Below are positions 6,569 to 12,561 of a stretch of 12,561 nt of DNA, piece by piece. The notes beneath the pieces were generated by a model. It was not told the origin of the DNA. It ran no database searches and saw nothing but the letters and a program-made list of their open reading frames with translations. Source of the DNA: CAYTYZ01 sp964448465 (GTDB taxonomy: Bacteria > Patescibacteriota > Microgenomatia > UBA12405); the NCBI GenBank assembly GCA_964448465.1, contig CAYUVY010000023.1:1-12561 (forward strand). The letters are read 5' to 3'. Position 1 is the stretch's first letter. Each line of letters begins with the position of its first letter. The position numbers and the translations under genes are program-made.

Positions 6569-7450
6569 TTAAAAATCCAATTGGTCTAATAGGTTTTTTT
6601 GCTCGCGGGAAAGGTGTTCAGGGATGACTACGGCCAGGCGGATGTATAAATCGCCTTGAGAGCGGCCATTGACATCTTGAATCCCCTGCCCGCGCAGGCG
6701 GACCAGAGTATTGGGCTGGGTGCCGGGCTTGACTTTAATTTTTAGCGGACCGGTTAATGTTTGGATGTCTAGTTCACAACCCAAAATGGCTTGTTTTAGG
6801 TTGATGTTTTGAATAATGTACAAATCGTTGCCATCGCGCTGAAAGCGAGGATCGGGTAAAACATCGATATATAAAATAAAATCCTGGAAACGAATTTGTT
6901 GGCCATCACTAATACCCGCGGGGATGGTAACTTTCTTTTTGGAGCCATCCACCACAAATTCTTTGGTACAACCCAGGGCGGCTTCTTGAAAAGTTATTTG
7001 GATTTTGTAGCGTTGAAGTTGCTTGGCGCGATGGGCTTGTTGGCCAAAAATGCCACCTCCACCACCTCCGAAAAATTGTTCAAAAATATCAAAAGGATTG
7101 CTAAAACCTTCAAAATCAAAGTCGGCTTGCTCGCCTGGTTGACCCATATTGCTCCAAGTAAAATTAAAAGGTCCTTGTTGGTTGGTATAAGTGTGGCCAC
7201 CAAAACCAGAGCCACCCGGAGCGCCGGGGTCAAAGGCGGCGTGACCAAATTGGTCATAAGCGTTTTTCTTTTGCGGATTGCTTAAGACCTCGTAGGCCTC
7301 ATTGATTTCTTTAAAATGTTCTTCGGCATTACTTTCTTTGTTGCGGTCTGGATGAAATTTGAGGGCCATTTTACGATAGGCCGACTTGATGTCGGCCTCG
7401 CTGGCATTCTTGTTGATGCCTAGTATGTCGTAAAAGTCCTTTTTGGGCAT
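6569..7450 (-). CDS. dnaJ: DnaJ/CbpA-type Hsp40 co-chaperone lacking the zinc-finger domain
   Basis: This protein stimulates the DnaK ATPase and delivers unfolded clients. The 293-aa sequence has an intact J domain (1-70) with HPD at 33-35, a Gly/Phe-rich region (about 71-140, with DIFEQFFGGGGGG) and two beta-type client-binding C-terminal domains (about 147-200 and 205-275), each with an IPAG/KPGTQ-type turn. The four CxxCxGxG repeats of canonical DnaJ are absent; only two cysteines (161 and 225) occur. This makes it a class B (CbpA/DnaJB-like) protein. CTD I appears to lack the glycine-rich loop usually found before its final strand, going from QQIRFQD straight to FILYIDVLPDPRF. The start is 3 nt after the dnaK stop. 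Its place next to dnaK argues it is the main co-chaperone. Confidence 0.93.
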   Translation of the reverse strand: MPKKDFYDILGINKNASEADIKSAYRKMALKFHPDRNKESNAEEHFKEINEAYEVLSNPQKKNAYDQFGHAAFDPGAPGGSGFGGHTYTNQQGPFNFTWSNMGQPGEQADFDFEGFSNPFDIFEQFFGGGGGGIFGQQAHRAKQLQRYKIQITFQEAALGCTKEFVVDGSKKKVTIPAGISDGQQIRFQDFILYIDVLPDPRFQRDGNDLYIIQNINLKQAILGCELDIQTLTGPLKIKVKPGTQPNTLVRLRGQGIQDVNGRSQGDLYIRLAVVIPEHLSREQKNLLDQLDF

Positions 7451-7453
7451 TGG

Positions 7454-9361
7454 TTATTTTACTACCTCGCCTTCTTCGGCTTTGTCTTTGTCGCCTTTGG
7501 CATCTTTGGCTTTTTCACCTTTGCCTTCTTCGGGTTTAGCAGCTTTGTTGGCCTGCTCTTGCTGTTGGTACATAGCTGCACCAATGGTTTGAAGCATGTC
7601 CGAAAGAGACTTATTAGCCATTTCGTAGACGTCTTTGTTTTGGTCGTCTTTGGCATGAAGCTCTTTGGCTTTTTTAACTTCTTCTTCTAATTTTGCCTTA
7701 TCTTCGGGCTTTAGTTTATCGCCAAAATCCTTAATAGATTTTTCCGCAGAGAAGACGGTGGCATCCAGCTGGTTTCGAGCTTCTACTTTGGCCCGCTTTT
7801 CTTCATCTTGCTTGGCATTGATATCCGCTTCGTTTTTCATCTTTTCCACTTCTTCTTTACTGAGGTTGGTGGCATTTTGAATGGTAATCTTTTGTTCTTT
7901 GCCGGTGACTTTTTCTTTGGCAGAGACACTTAAGATACCGTTGGTGTCGATGTCAAAAGTAACTTCGATTTGCGGAACACCACGAGGAGATGGTGGAATA
8001 CCATCGAGAATAAAGCGACCTAGAGATTTGTTATCGGCGGCCATGGGGCGCTCACCTTGGAGCACATTAATTTCCACTTGGGTTTGATTATCAGAATAGG
8101 TGGAAAAGGTTTGAGACTTTTTGGTAGGTACGGTAGTGTTTCTTTCAATTAAGGCAGTACGTACACCGCCTGCAGTTTCAATACCCATGGTCAGAGGGGT
8201 AACGTCTAACAAGATAATGTCTTTAACATCACCTGCTAAAACTCCACCTTGGACCGCAGCACCGATGGCTACGACCTCATCTGGATTAACGGTATTATTC
8301 AGATCTTTGCCAAAGAATTCTTTGACCACTTGTTGAACTTTGGGCATACGGGTCATACCACCGACCATGATTACATCGGAGATATCTTCTTTTTTAACCT
8401 TAGCATCGGCTAAACATTTCTTGACCGGATCCAGAGTTTTTTGGACTAGCTCGTCGACCATCTTTTCAAATTCGGCGCGAGTCAACTTGGTAGTTAGATG
8501 CAAAGCTTGACCATCTTTTTGGGTAATAAAGGGCAAATTGATTTCGGATTCCACAGAATTACTCAATTCGATTTTGGCTTTTTCGGCAGCTTCGCGAATA
8601 CGCTGCAAAGCTTGAGGATCTTTGGACAAATCTACGCCATTATCTTTTTTGAAAGTGTCTAGAAGATTGTGGACTAAGACTTGGTCAAAATCATCTCCTC
8701 CTAAAAAGGTATCACCGTTGGTGGCTTTAACCTCAAAGACTCCATCGCCAATTTCCAAAACGGAAATATCAAAAGTTCCACCGCCTAAATCATAAACGGC
8801 AATTAAGCCCTTTTTCTTTTTGTCCATACCATAGGCCAAAGCAGCGGCAGTTGGCTCGTTGACAATGCGCAAAACATTTAGACCGGCAATTTCTCCAGCT
8901 TGTTTGGTGGCTTGGCGCTGACTGTCGTCAAAATAGGCAGGGACGGTAATCACAGCATCTTCGACTTTGTCGCCAATGAACTTTTCGGCATCCGTTTTGG
9001 CTTTGACCAAAATTTGGGCAGAAATTTCTTGAGGTGTATAAACTTTGCCATCGATTTCCACGCAGGCGGTGTTGTCTTTGCCAGCCACGATTTTGTAAGG
9101 AGCAATCTTTTGAGTCTTGATGACTTCAGGATCGTCCATGCGGCGGCCCATGAGGCGCTTGATACTAAAAATGGTGTGAGTTGGGTCGAGGACCATTTGG
9201 CGCTTGGCCAGATCGCCGACTAATTTTTTAACAGGGTTAACAATGGAAGGAATAGTGTTGCGGCCTTCCGAGGTAACCACGACTTTGACTTGGCCACCTT
9301 CCATAAAAGCAACACAGGAGTTAGTGGTTCCAAGATCGATTCCGATGATTTTTTTGGACAT
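7454..9361 (-). CDS. dnaK: molecular chaperone DnaK (Hsp70)
   Basis: DnaK binds exposed hydrophobic segments of proteins in an ATP-regulated cycle with DnaJ and GrpE. The 635-aa protein has a full nucleotide-binding domain with GIDLGTTNS (7-15), ITVPAYFDD (138-146), VNEPTAAALAYG (168-179) and DLGGGTFDIS (191-200), then the conserved linker region DVTPLTMGIET, a substrate-binding beta domain and a helical lid. The C-terminus is a long Lys/Glu/Asp-rich tail ending EEGEVVK, a variant of the usual EEVD/EEV-like end. It is third in hrcA-grpE-dnaK-dnaJ, controlled as inferred by the CIRCE-like operator before hrcA. The 51-nt gap upstream is nearly pure A/T, and no Shine-Dalgarno is present. Confidence 0.98.
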   Translation of the reverse strand: MSKKIIGIDLGTTNSCVAFMEGGQVKVVVTSEGRNTIPSIVNPVKKLVGDLAKRQMVLDPTHTIFSIKRLMGRRMDDPEVIKTQKIAPYKIVAGKDNTACVEIDGKVYTPQEISAQILVKAKTDAEKFIGDKVEDAVITVPAYFDDSQRQATKQAGEIAGLNVLRIVNEPTAAALAYGMDKKKKGLIAVYDLGGGTFDISVLEIGDGVFEVKATNGDTFLGGDDFDQVLVHNLLDTFKKDNGVDLSKDPQALQRIREAAEKAKIELSNSVESEINLPFITQKDGQALHLTTKLTRAEFEKMVDELVQKTLDPVKKCLADAKVKKEDISDVIMVGGMTRMPKVQQVVKEFFGKDLNNTVNPDEVVAIGAAVQGGVLAGDVKDIILLDVTPLTMGIETAGGVRTALIERNTTVPTKKSQTFSTYSDNQTQVEINVLQGERPMAADNKSLGRFILDGIPPSPRGVPQIEVTFDIDTNGILSVSAKEKVTGKEQKITIQNATNLSKEEVEKMKNEADINAKQDEEKRAKVEARNQLDATVFSAEKSIKDFGDKLKPEDKAKLEEEVKKAKELHAKDDQNKDVYEMANKSLSDMLQTIGAAMYQQQEQANKAAKPEEGKGEKAKDAKGDKDKAEEGEVVK

Positions 9362-9412
9362 AGTTTTATAAAATTTTTAATTTATAATTTTAAATTTTTA
9401 AAAATAAATAAT
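9362..9412 (-). promoter_or_regulatory. 50-of-51 A/T spacer between grpE and dnaK
   Basis: All but one base of this gap are A or T. It contains a TATAAA sequence on the minus strand whose 3' end lies 19 nt before the dnaK ATG, but no matching -35. It could be an internal dnaK promoter, an unstructured A/U-rich leader that aids ribosome loading without a Shine-Dalgarno, or an mRNA processing site that raises dnaK over grpE. The composition is directly seen; the role is inferred. Confidence 0.4.
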
Positions 9413-9892
9413 TTAGGTGGATGCTTGGGTATTTGCGTCTTTACCGACAATGACCTCGGCGGGACGAATAACCTGGTCCATAAACTGATAACCTACTTTG
9501 GTAACTTCCAAGACGTGATTATCTTGTCCAGGCTTTGTGTCCACACAAGTCATCAATTCGGCATTAAATGGTTGATTGATAGGGTTTATTTCGTTCACTC
9601 CTTCGCCTCGCAAAACTTGTTTAAATTTATCAATAGCAATTTGTAAACCTGCGTCTTTAAGGTGGGTTTGGGCCAAATTAAAATCGTCTAAAACTGGAAC
9701 AATTTTATTTAAGATGTTGGCGGTGGCAAAGGTGATAAGCATGCCACGCTGAGAATCGATACGTTTTTCCAGGTTGGCATAATCGGCAAGAGAGCGAAGC
9801 AATTTATTTTGTAGCTCTTGAATTTGCCCATCCTGATGGTTTGCTGCTGGAGCAGACTTGGCTGTTTTGTTAGTTTTTTTGGAGTCAGTCAT
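9413..9892 (-). CDS. grpE: nucleotide exchange factor GrpE
   Basis: GrpE is the dimeric factor that releases ADP from DnaK. The 159-aa protein has a polar N-terminus (TDSKKTNKTAKSAPAANHQ), a long coiled-coil helix (about 22-75, with QELQNKLLRSLADYANLEKR) and the C-terminal beta domain containing the family signature region GYQFMDQVIRPAEVIVGK. The frame is open 57 codons further upstream, but that extension overlaps hrcA in another frame and looks unlike GrpE, so I place the start at the ATG 7 nt after the hrcA stop. No Shine-Dalgarno precedes it, suggesting translation coupled to hrcA termination. GrpE is divergent but unmistakable from the signature and context. Confidence 0.95.
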   Translation of the reverse strand: MTDSKKTNKTAKSAPAANHQDGQIQELQNKLLRSLADYANLEKRIDSQRGMLITFATANILNKIVPVLDDFNLAQTHLKDAGLQIAIDKFKQVLRGEGVNEINPINQPFNAELMTCVDTKPGQDNHVLEVTKVGYQFMDQVIRPAEVIVGKDANTQAST

Positions 9893-9899
9893 GGGTTGG

Positions 9900-10646
9900 T
9901 TAACTTGTAATGGTAGAAAGTAAGTCGGCAAAGTAGTCGACCATAGGCACAACTTGGGTATAGTGCAACCGGGCTGGGCCGACGATGCCCAAAACGCCTT
10001 TGTGAGGACCACACTGGTAGGTTTGATAGATGAAACCACAAGGTTCGAGGTGTTGAATGCCAAAATCTTCGCCTAGTAGGAGGTGAACAAGTTGCTCCTG
10101 GGCATAGACCTCGTTACTAGCTTGAATGGTACGAGCAATTAGTTCAAACCAATAAGGGTTATTGTCCAAAAGGGCAAGCATGGCTTTGGTCACATCAATA
10201 TCGTAAAATTCGGGTTGTTCCAGTAAATTAGAAGCTCCGGAGTAAAAAATATTGCCAGATTCGGTGGTAGCCACGGCCATGGAACGAGTTTGGCGAGCTA
10301 GTTCTTTGGTGGCTTCTTTAATTAATTTGTCAAACTCATTGCGGTAGTCCCACATTTTTTCTTTGTTGTGAATTTCTTCGGAAATAGAGAGGGTTTTTGG
10401 GGTCATGAGGTTGCGCACATAATACTTAAGACCCAGGGAGGTGGGAGCGCGACCGGCGGAAAGATGGGTCTTTTTTAAGTAGCCCATTTGAGTTAGGGCA
10501 GACATTTCGTTTCTAATGGTAGCGGAGGACACTCCGAGGTTGTATTTACGGTCGAGATTTTCGGAACCAACAGGCTCAGCAGTCTCGATAAATTCCTCGA
10601 CTATATGTTTTAAAATTTTGATTTGACGTTGGGATAGTGGGTTCAT
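9900..10646 (-). CDS. hrcA: heat-inducible transcription repressor HrcA
   Basis: HrcA binds CIRCE operators and represses chaperone genes; in characterised bacteria its folding depends on GroEL or a related chaperone. The 248-aa protein has the N-terminal winged helix (SQRQIKILKHIVEEFIETAE, 5-24; recognition part SSATIRNEMSAL, 40-51), the family wing motif SAGRAPTSLGLKYYV (63-77) and the C-terminal GVLGIVGPARLHYTQVVPMV segment. It is about 90 residues shorter than the usual length near 340, with the loss falling in the central dimerising/insert region. A CIRCE-like repeat lies 1 nt before its ATG and overlaps a near-consensus promoter, so it should repress itself and the genes behind it. Confidence 0.95.
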   Translation of the reverse strand: MNPLSQRQIKILKHIVEEFIETAEPVGSENLDRKYNLGVSSATIRNEMSALTQMGYLKKTHLSAGRAPTSLGLKYYVRNLMTPKTLSISEEIHNKEKMWDYRNEFDKLIKEATKELARQTRSMAVATTESGNIFYSGASNLLEQPEFYDIDVTKAMLALLDNNPYWFELIARTIQASNEVYAQEQLVHLLLGEDFGIQHLEPCGFIYQTYQCGPHKGVLGIVGPARLHYTQVVPMVDYFADLLSTITS

Positions 10647-10647
10647 C

Positions 10648-10674
10648 TTAGCAGAATAATAGCGAGACTGCTAA
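10648..10674 (-). promoter_or_regulatory. CIRCE-like operator for HrcA
   Basis: On the minus strand TTAGCAGTC, nine bases and TTCTGCTAA form a 9-9-9 element of 27 bp, exactly the CIRCE geometry (consensus TTAGCACTC-N9-GAGTGCTAA). The outer seven bases of each arm, TTAGCAG and CTGCTAA, are perfectly complementary. The seventh base has changed in both arms in a compensating way, C to G on the left and G to C on the right. It covers the -10 and most of the spacer of the hrcA promoter, so bound HrcA would block RNA polymerase. Confidence 0.85.
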
Positions 10675-10684
10675 TTGATGTCAA
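10656..10684 (-). promoter_or_regulatory. sigma70-type promoter of hrcA-grpE-dnaK-dnaJ
   Basis: A perfect -35 TTGACA (10679-10684), a 17-nt spacer and a -10 TATTAT (10656-10661, 5 of 6) lie directly before hrcA. The predicted transcription start is near 10649, only about three bases before the ATG, so the mRNA would be nearly leaderless. The -35 box contains the TGA stop of rmuC. Confidence 0.85.
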
Positions 10685-11802
10685 GGGGTTAATTGGGGAG
10701 TCTCTGGAACTATACCTTGGTCGATTTTGATTTTGTCCATGGTTCGGACTAAAACTCGGGTACGAGTAGTGTTGACCGCTTCGTATTGACGGGAAGCCGC
10801 ATCGAGGCGTTCGCCTATTTTTTCAAATTCTTGATTGTATTTATCAAACTCGGCCTGAAAGGCTTGGATCTGGGTAATCACGTCTTTGATATTTTTTTGC
10901 ATTTTGAAGCTGTCGTAGCTTTGACGAATGAGGCGCAAAAGGGCGGTAAAACTAAACGGACCGGCCAAAACTACTTTTTTGCTCATAGCGTCTTGCAACA
11001 GATCCGGGAAACGCTCGTAAATGAAGCTAAAAATCATCTCGTTGGGGATAAAGAGAATGACAAAATCCACAGTATGAGCCGAGGGATCAATGTAGTTTCT
11101 GGTGGAAACTTCCTTAATTTTGTTTTTAATATCTTGCTCAAATAATTTTTTTAACTGTTCTTTGGCGGAAAGATCCTCGGTTTCGGACATTTTTACTAGG
11201 TTGGCATAGGGAAATTTGGCGTCAATATTGAGCCTGGAGCCATCGGGCATGAAGATAGTAAAATCGGGACGAGAATCGCCAGAAGCTAGTTGTTTTTCGT
11301 AGTCGGTACCAGAGACAAAACCGGCCATTTTTAGTAGGTCTTCGGCCACCTGCTCGCCAAAAGCGCCACGCAGCTGGTTATTACTGAGGACTTTCTTGAG
11401 AGTGTCGGTGGTGGCCGACAATTGTTGGGTGACCTGAATGTGCTGGGCGACGGTGGTTTTCAGGCCCTCAAAGCTGCCAATGCGGTTCTGCTCGGCGGTT
11501 TCTAGCTTTTTATTGTTGTCTTCGAGTTGCTTTCGAATCTCGGCCACCATGGTTTCGATGGCCTGTTTTTTGTTGGTCAAATCGGTACTGATTTCCTGCT
11601 TTTCGGCACCCAAAGCGAGCTTGGCGGAGGTTACTAGATTTTGGTTGGCTAGGTTGAGCATTTCCGGGAACTTTTCGTTTAATTTATTTAACAATTGTTC
11701 GGACAGTTGGTCGGGGTTTTGCTGCTTTTTGAGCACAAAAAAGTAGACAAAGGCACAGATTAGGCCGCCGAGGGCGAGGCCAAGAAGAAGATAAATAAAC
11801 AT
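10681..11802 (-). CDS. rmuC: DNA recombination protein RmuC
   Basis: RmuC-family proteins are membrane-anchored, nuclease-like proteins that limit DNA inversions at short repeats in E. coli. The 373-aa product has an N-terminal membrane helix (about 2-23, FIYLLLGLALGGLICAF), a long coiled coil (about 30-140) and the RmuC core, with GAFGE (146-150), RPDFTIF (D180) and a DAK triplet (194-196) arranged as in PD-(D/E)XK nucleases. The frame is open to a TTG six codons earlier, but the ATG places the membrane helix at the very N-terminus as usual. No Shine-Dalgarno or clear promoter is evident in the 57-bp divergent gap. The stop codon TGA forms part of the hrcA -35 box. Confidence 0.93.
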   Translation of the reverse strand: MFIYLLLGLALGGLICAFVYFFVLKKQQNPDQLSEQLLNKLNEKFPEMLNLANQNLVTSAKLALGAEKQEISTDLTNKKQAIETMVAEIRKQLEDNNKKLETAEQNRIGSFEGLKTTVAQHIQVTQQLSATTDTLKKVLSNNQLRGAFGEQVAEDLLKMAGFVSGTDYEKQLASGDSRPDFTIFMPDGSRLNIDAKFPYANLVKMSETEDLSAKEQLKKLFEQDIKNKIKEVSTRNYIDPSAHTVDFVILFIPNEMIFSFIYERFPDLLQDAMSKKVVLAGPFSFTALLRLIRQSYDSFKMQKNIKDVITQIQAFQAEFDKYNQEFEKIGERLDAASRQYEAVNTTRTRVLVRTMDKIKIDQGIVPETPQLTP

Positions 11803-11844
11803 AGTATGTAAGCTTAGCAAAACTAACTAAAAAATAGTATGTTG

Positions 11845-11850
11845 TATAAT
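11845..11850 (+). promoter_or_regulatory. TATAAT box of the first plus-strand gene
   Basis: A perfect TATAAT ends 9 nt before the ATG at 11860, the same spacing as at hrcA, predicting a start 0-3 nt upstream of the ATG. No recognisable -35 is present at 16-18 nt. The box falls inside the longer possible ORF from the ATG at 11839, which favours 11860 as the true start. Confidence 0.55.
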
Positions 11851-11859
11851 TTACTCTTA

Positions 11860-12189
11860 ATGTGGAAAGAATTATCTATTTCAGAAAAAATAGTGTATGG
11901 TGCTTCGGGCATTGTGGTTGCAATAACCTGCTCAGGATTATTTGGTAGGCATGTGCTTCCAAGTTTATATACACCAGAAACGAAAGAATGTATTTCCGCA
12001 AGGGTTAATAAAATTGAATTACCCACTGGATGTGAAGAAACGCTAGAAGCAGTAGATAAGATAACAAATCTTAGCGCAAGTGCGATTTTGGCCTCGTTTG
12101 CAATACCCCCAGCAATGGGTGCAATATTATATGTAAGCTCCAGGGGGGAACAAAATAGACGATTGGCACGGAAGGAAGCGGAATATTGA
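11860..12189 (+). CDS. small two-helix membrane protein with a two-cysteine loop, 109 aa
   Basis: The family is not recognised. The protein has a membrane helix at about 11-28 (IVYGASGIVVAITCSGLF), a polar loop (30-70) with Cys44 and Cys58, a second helix at about 72-93 (SASAILASFAIPPAMGAILY) and a basic C-terminus (RGEQNRRLARK). By the positive-inside rule both ends are cytoplasmic and the loop is outside, where the two cysteines could form a disulfide. An ATG at 11839 would add seven residues, but the TATAAT box lies between the two ATGs, so I choose 11860. It starts an array of similar small genes and diverges from rmuC. Its TGA stop is embedded in the next gene's -35 box. Confidence 0.75.
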   Translation: MWKELSISEKIVYGASGIVVAITCSGLFGRHVLPSLYTPETKECISARVNKIELPTGCEETLEAVDKITNLSASAILASFAIPPAMGAILYVSSRGEQNRRLARKEAEY

Positions 12190-12214
12190 CAAATAAGATA
12201 GAATGACTTATAAT
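12186..12214 (+). promoter_or_regulatory. fully consensus sigma70 promoter of the 90-aa gene
   Basis: TTGACA (12186-12191), a spacer of exactly 17 nt and TATAAT (12209-12214) match the consensus at all 12 positions. The -10 ends 7 nt before the ATG at 12222, so the predicted start is the ATG itself or one base before it. The -35 contains the TGA stop of the preceding gene. Confidence 0.85.
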
Positions 12215-12221
12215 AGTAGTT

Positions 12222-12494
12222 ATGAGTATGAGAGGAGAAATTTTTAGAGGAGTTGCCACTCTTGCCGCAGTGGCATCAGCCTTTAATATTGGAAGTTCTA
12301 TTGTAAGGGCAGTGGATGTGTATGGGACAGATCCTTTATTGGCTTGTAAAGCAGAACCTGTCGTGGGGTGCATTAAGCCAGAAACAGCAGCCGCGGATAA
12401 AGATAGACTTGATGTAGCCTTAAATTCAACTATTGTATCGTTGGCTGTCTGGGCAATTGCTGAAATAGCTAATGACAAAAAAGACCAATTATAA
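12222..12494 (+). CDS. small two-helix membrane protein with a two-cysteine loop, 90 aa
   Basis: The family is not recognised. It begins MSMRGEIFRG, has a membrane helix at about 9-29 (rich in Ala/Val), a loop with Cys42 and Cys50, a second helix at about 68-83 (NSTIVSLAVWAIAEI) and a charged end NDKKDQL. The helix-loop-helix plan with two loop cysteines matches the 109-aa neighbour, and its N-terminus resembles that of the gene at 12507, so the three look like a diverged tandem family. The ATG at 12222 is placed by the consensus promoter 7 nt upstream; the ATG at 12228 is an alternative. There is no upstream Shine-Dalgarno. Confidence 0.8.
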   Translation: MSMRGEIFRGVATLAAVASAFNIGSSIVRAVDVYGTDPLLACKAEPVVGCIKPETAAADKDRLDVALNSTIVSLAVWAIAEIANDKKDQL

Positions 12495-12495
12495 T
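12490..12495 (+). promoter_or_regulatory. TATAAT box of the third plus-strand gene
   Basis: A perfect TATAAT overlaps the TAA stop of the 90-aa gene and ends 11 nt before the ATG at 12507. The only -35-like sequence, ATGACA at 12472-12477, is 12 nt away, too close. The predicted leader is about 5 nt. Confidence 0.45.
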
Positions 12496-12506
12496 TTTTT
12501 TAAAAT

Positions 12507-12561
12507 ATGAGAATTAGAGCAGGTGAAATATTGACAGCAACGATTACAGTAGCAGGATTTG
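12507..12561 (+). CDS. third small membrane protein of the array, truncated by window end
   Basis: Eighteen codons are visible: MRIRAGEILTATITVAGF. The MR...GEI beginning followed by a hydrophobic Thr/Ala/Val segment resembles the start of the 90-aa protein (MRGEIFRGVATLAAVASAF), suggesting a paralogue. Its TATAAT box sits at 12490. The remainder is outside the window, so neither length nor the loop cysteines can be checked. Confidence 0.6.
   Translation, partial: MRIRAGEILTATITVAGF

Noticed and set aside
6896..7285. Plus-strand 129-aa open frame inside dnaJ
   Set aside because: It is opposite a well-conserved dnaJ coding region and its sequence matches no family.
9290..9646. Plus-strand 118-aa open frame across the grpE-dnaK junction
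   Set aside because: It is antisense to clear grpE and dnaK coding sequence and includes the A/T spacer; there is no independent support.
9893..10063. 57-residue N-terminal extension of the grpE frame
   Set aside because: It overlaps the hrcA C-terminus in another frame, does not resemble GrpE, and a normal-length GrpE starts at 9892.
11803..11820. TTG start six codons upstream of the rmuC ATG
   Set aside because: The ATG at 11800-11802 places the membrane anchor at the N-terminus as expected; nothing supports the TTG.
11839..11859. Earlier ATG for the 109-aa gene
   Set aside because: The perfect TATAAT box lies downstream of this ATG, so the mRNA would not include it.
12231..12239. AGAGGAGAA, a Shine-Dalgarno-like sequence
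   Set aside because: It lies inside the 90-aa gene, encoding Arg-Gly-Glu, with no start codon at a suitable distance downstream.
12071..12478. Minus-strand 135-aa open frame
   Set aside because: It overlaps two plus-strand genes that have consensus promoters, membrane-protein design and mutual resemblance; it is their shadow.
12530..12535. TTGACA in the truncated third gene
   Set aside because: It lies within coding sequence and the window ends before any -10 could be assessed; not called a promoter.

Overview
The window looks like a chromosomal segment from a streamlined bacterium, most probably a Candidate Phyla Radiation (Patescibacteria) lineage, with Microgenomates-type as a tentative guess. 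This is inferred from several features: an initiation factor 2 that starts at its G domain, a DnaJ without the zinc-finger module, a short HrcA, very tight gene packing, almost no Shine-Dalgarno sequences, and loss of the usual genes from the nusA-infB...rpsO-pnp cluster. TGA is used as a stop (rmuC and the gene at 11860), which argues against the lineages that read UGA as glycine.

Layout, right to left on the minus strand. rmuC (10681-11802) is followed by the heat-shock cluster hrcA-grpE-dnaK-dnaJ (6569-10646). hrcA has a near-consensus sigma70 promoter (TTGACA-N17-TATTAT) whose -35 box contains the rmuC stop codon. A CIRCE-like 27-bp inverted repeat, the expected HrcA operator, lies across its spacer and -10. 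Next comes the transcription/translation group nusA-infB, then a DHH-phosphoesterase-like gene that has lost its recognisable metal-binding motifs, then two unrecognised small ORFs (97 and 52 aa). rpsO-pnp follows from its own extended -10 promoter with a leader of about 70 nt. The order matches the widespread nusA-infB-rbfA-nrnA-truB-ribF-rpsO-pnp cluster with rbfA, truB and ribF missing and the nrnA slot held by the degenerate DHH-like protein. A possible further minus-strand gene begins at the left edge.

Right of 11802 the strand switches. Three small plus-strand genes follow in tandem, the last cut by the window edge. The first two encode proteins with two predicted membrane helices and a two-cysteine loop. 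The second and third share a related N-terminus. Each has a perfect TATAAT box 7-11 nt before its ATG.

The main unifying observation is a promoter arrangement in which the -10 box ends 7-11 nt before the start codon (hrcA, nusA and the three small genes), predicting leaderless or nearly leaderless mRNAs. This fits the near absence of Shine-Dalgarno motifs. I saw no tRNA, rRNA, CRISPR array, insertion sequence or strong intrinsic terminator, and no gene-free stretch exceeds 300 bases.
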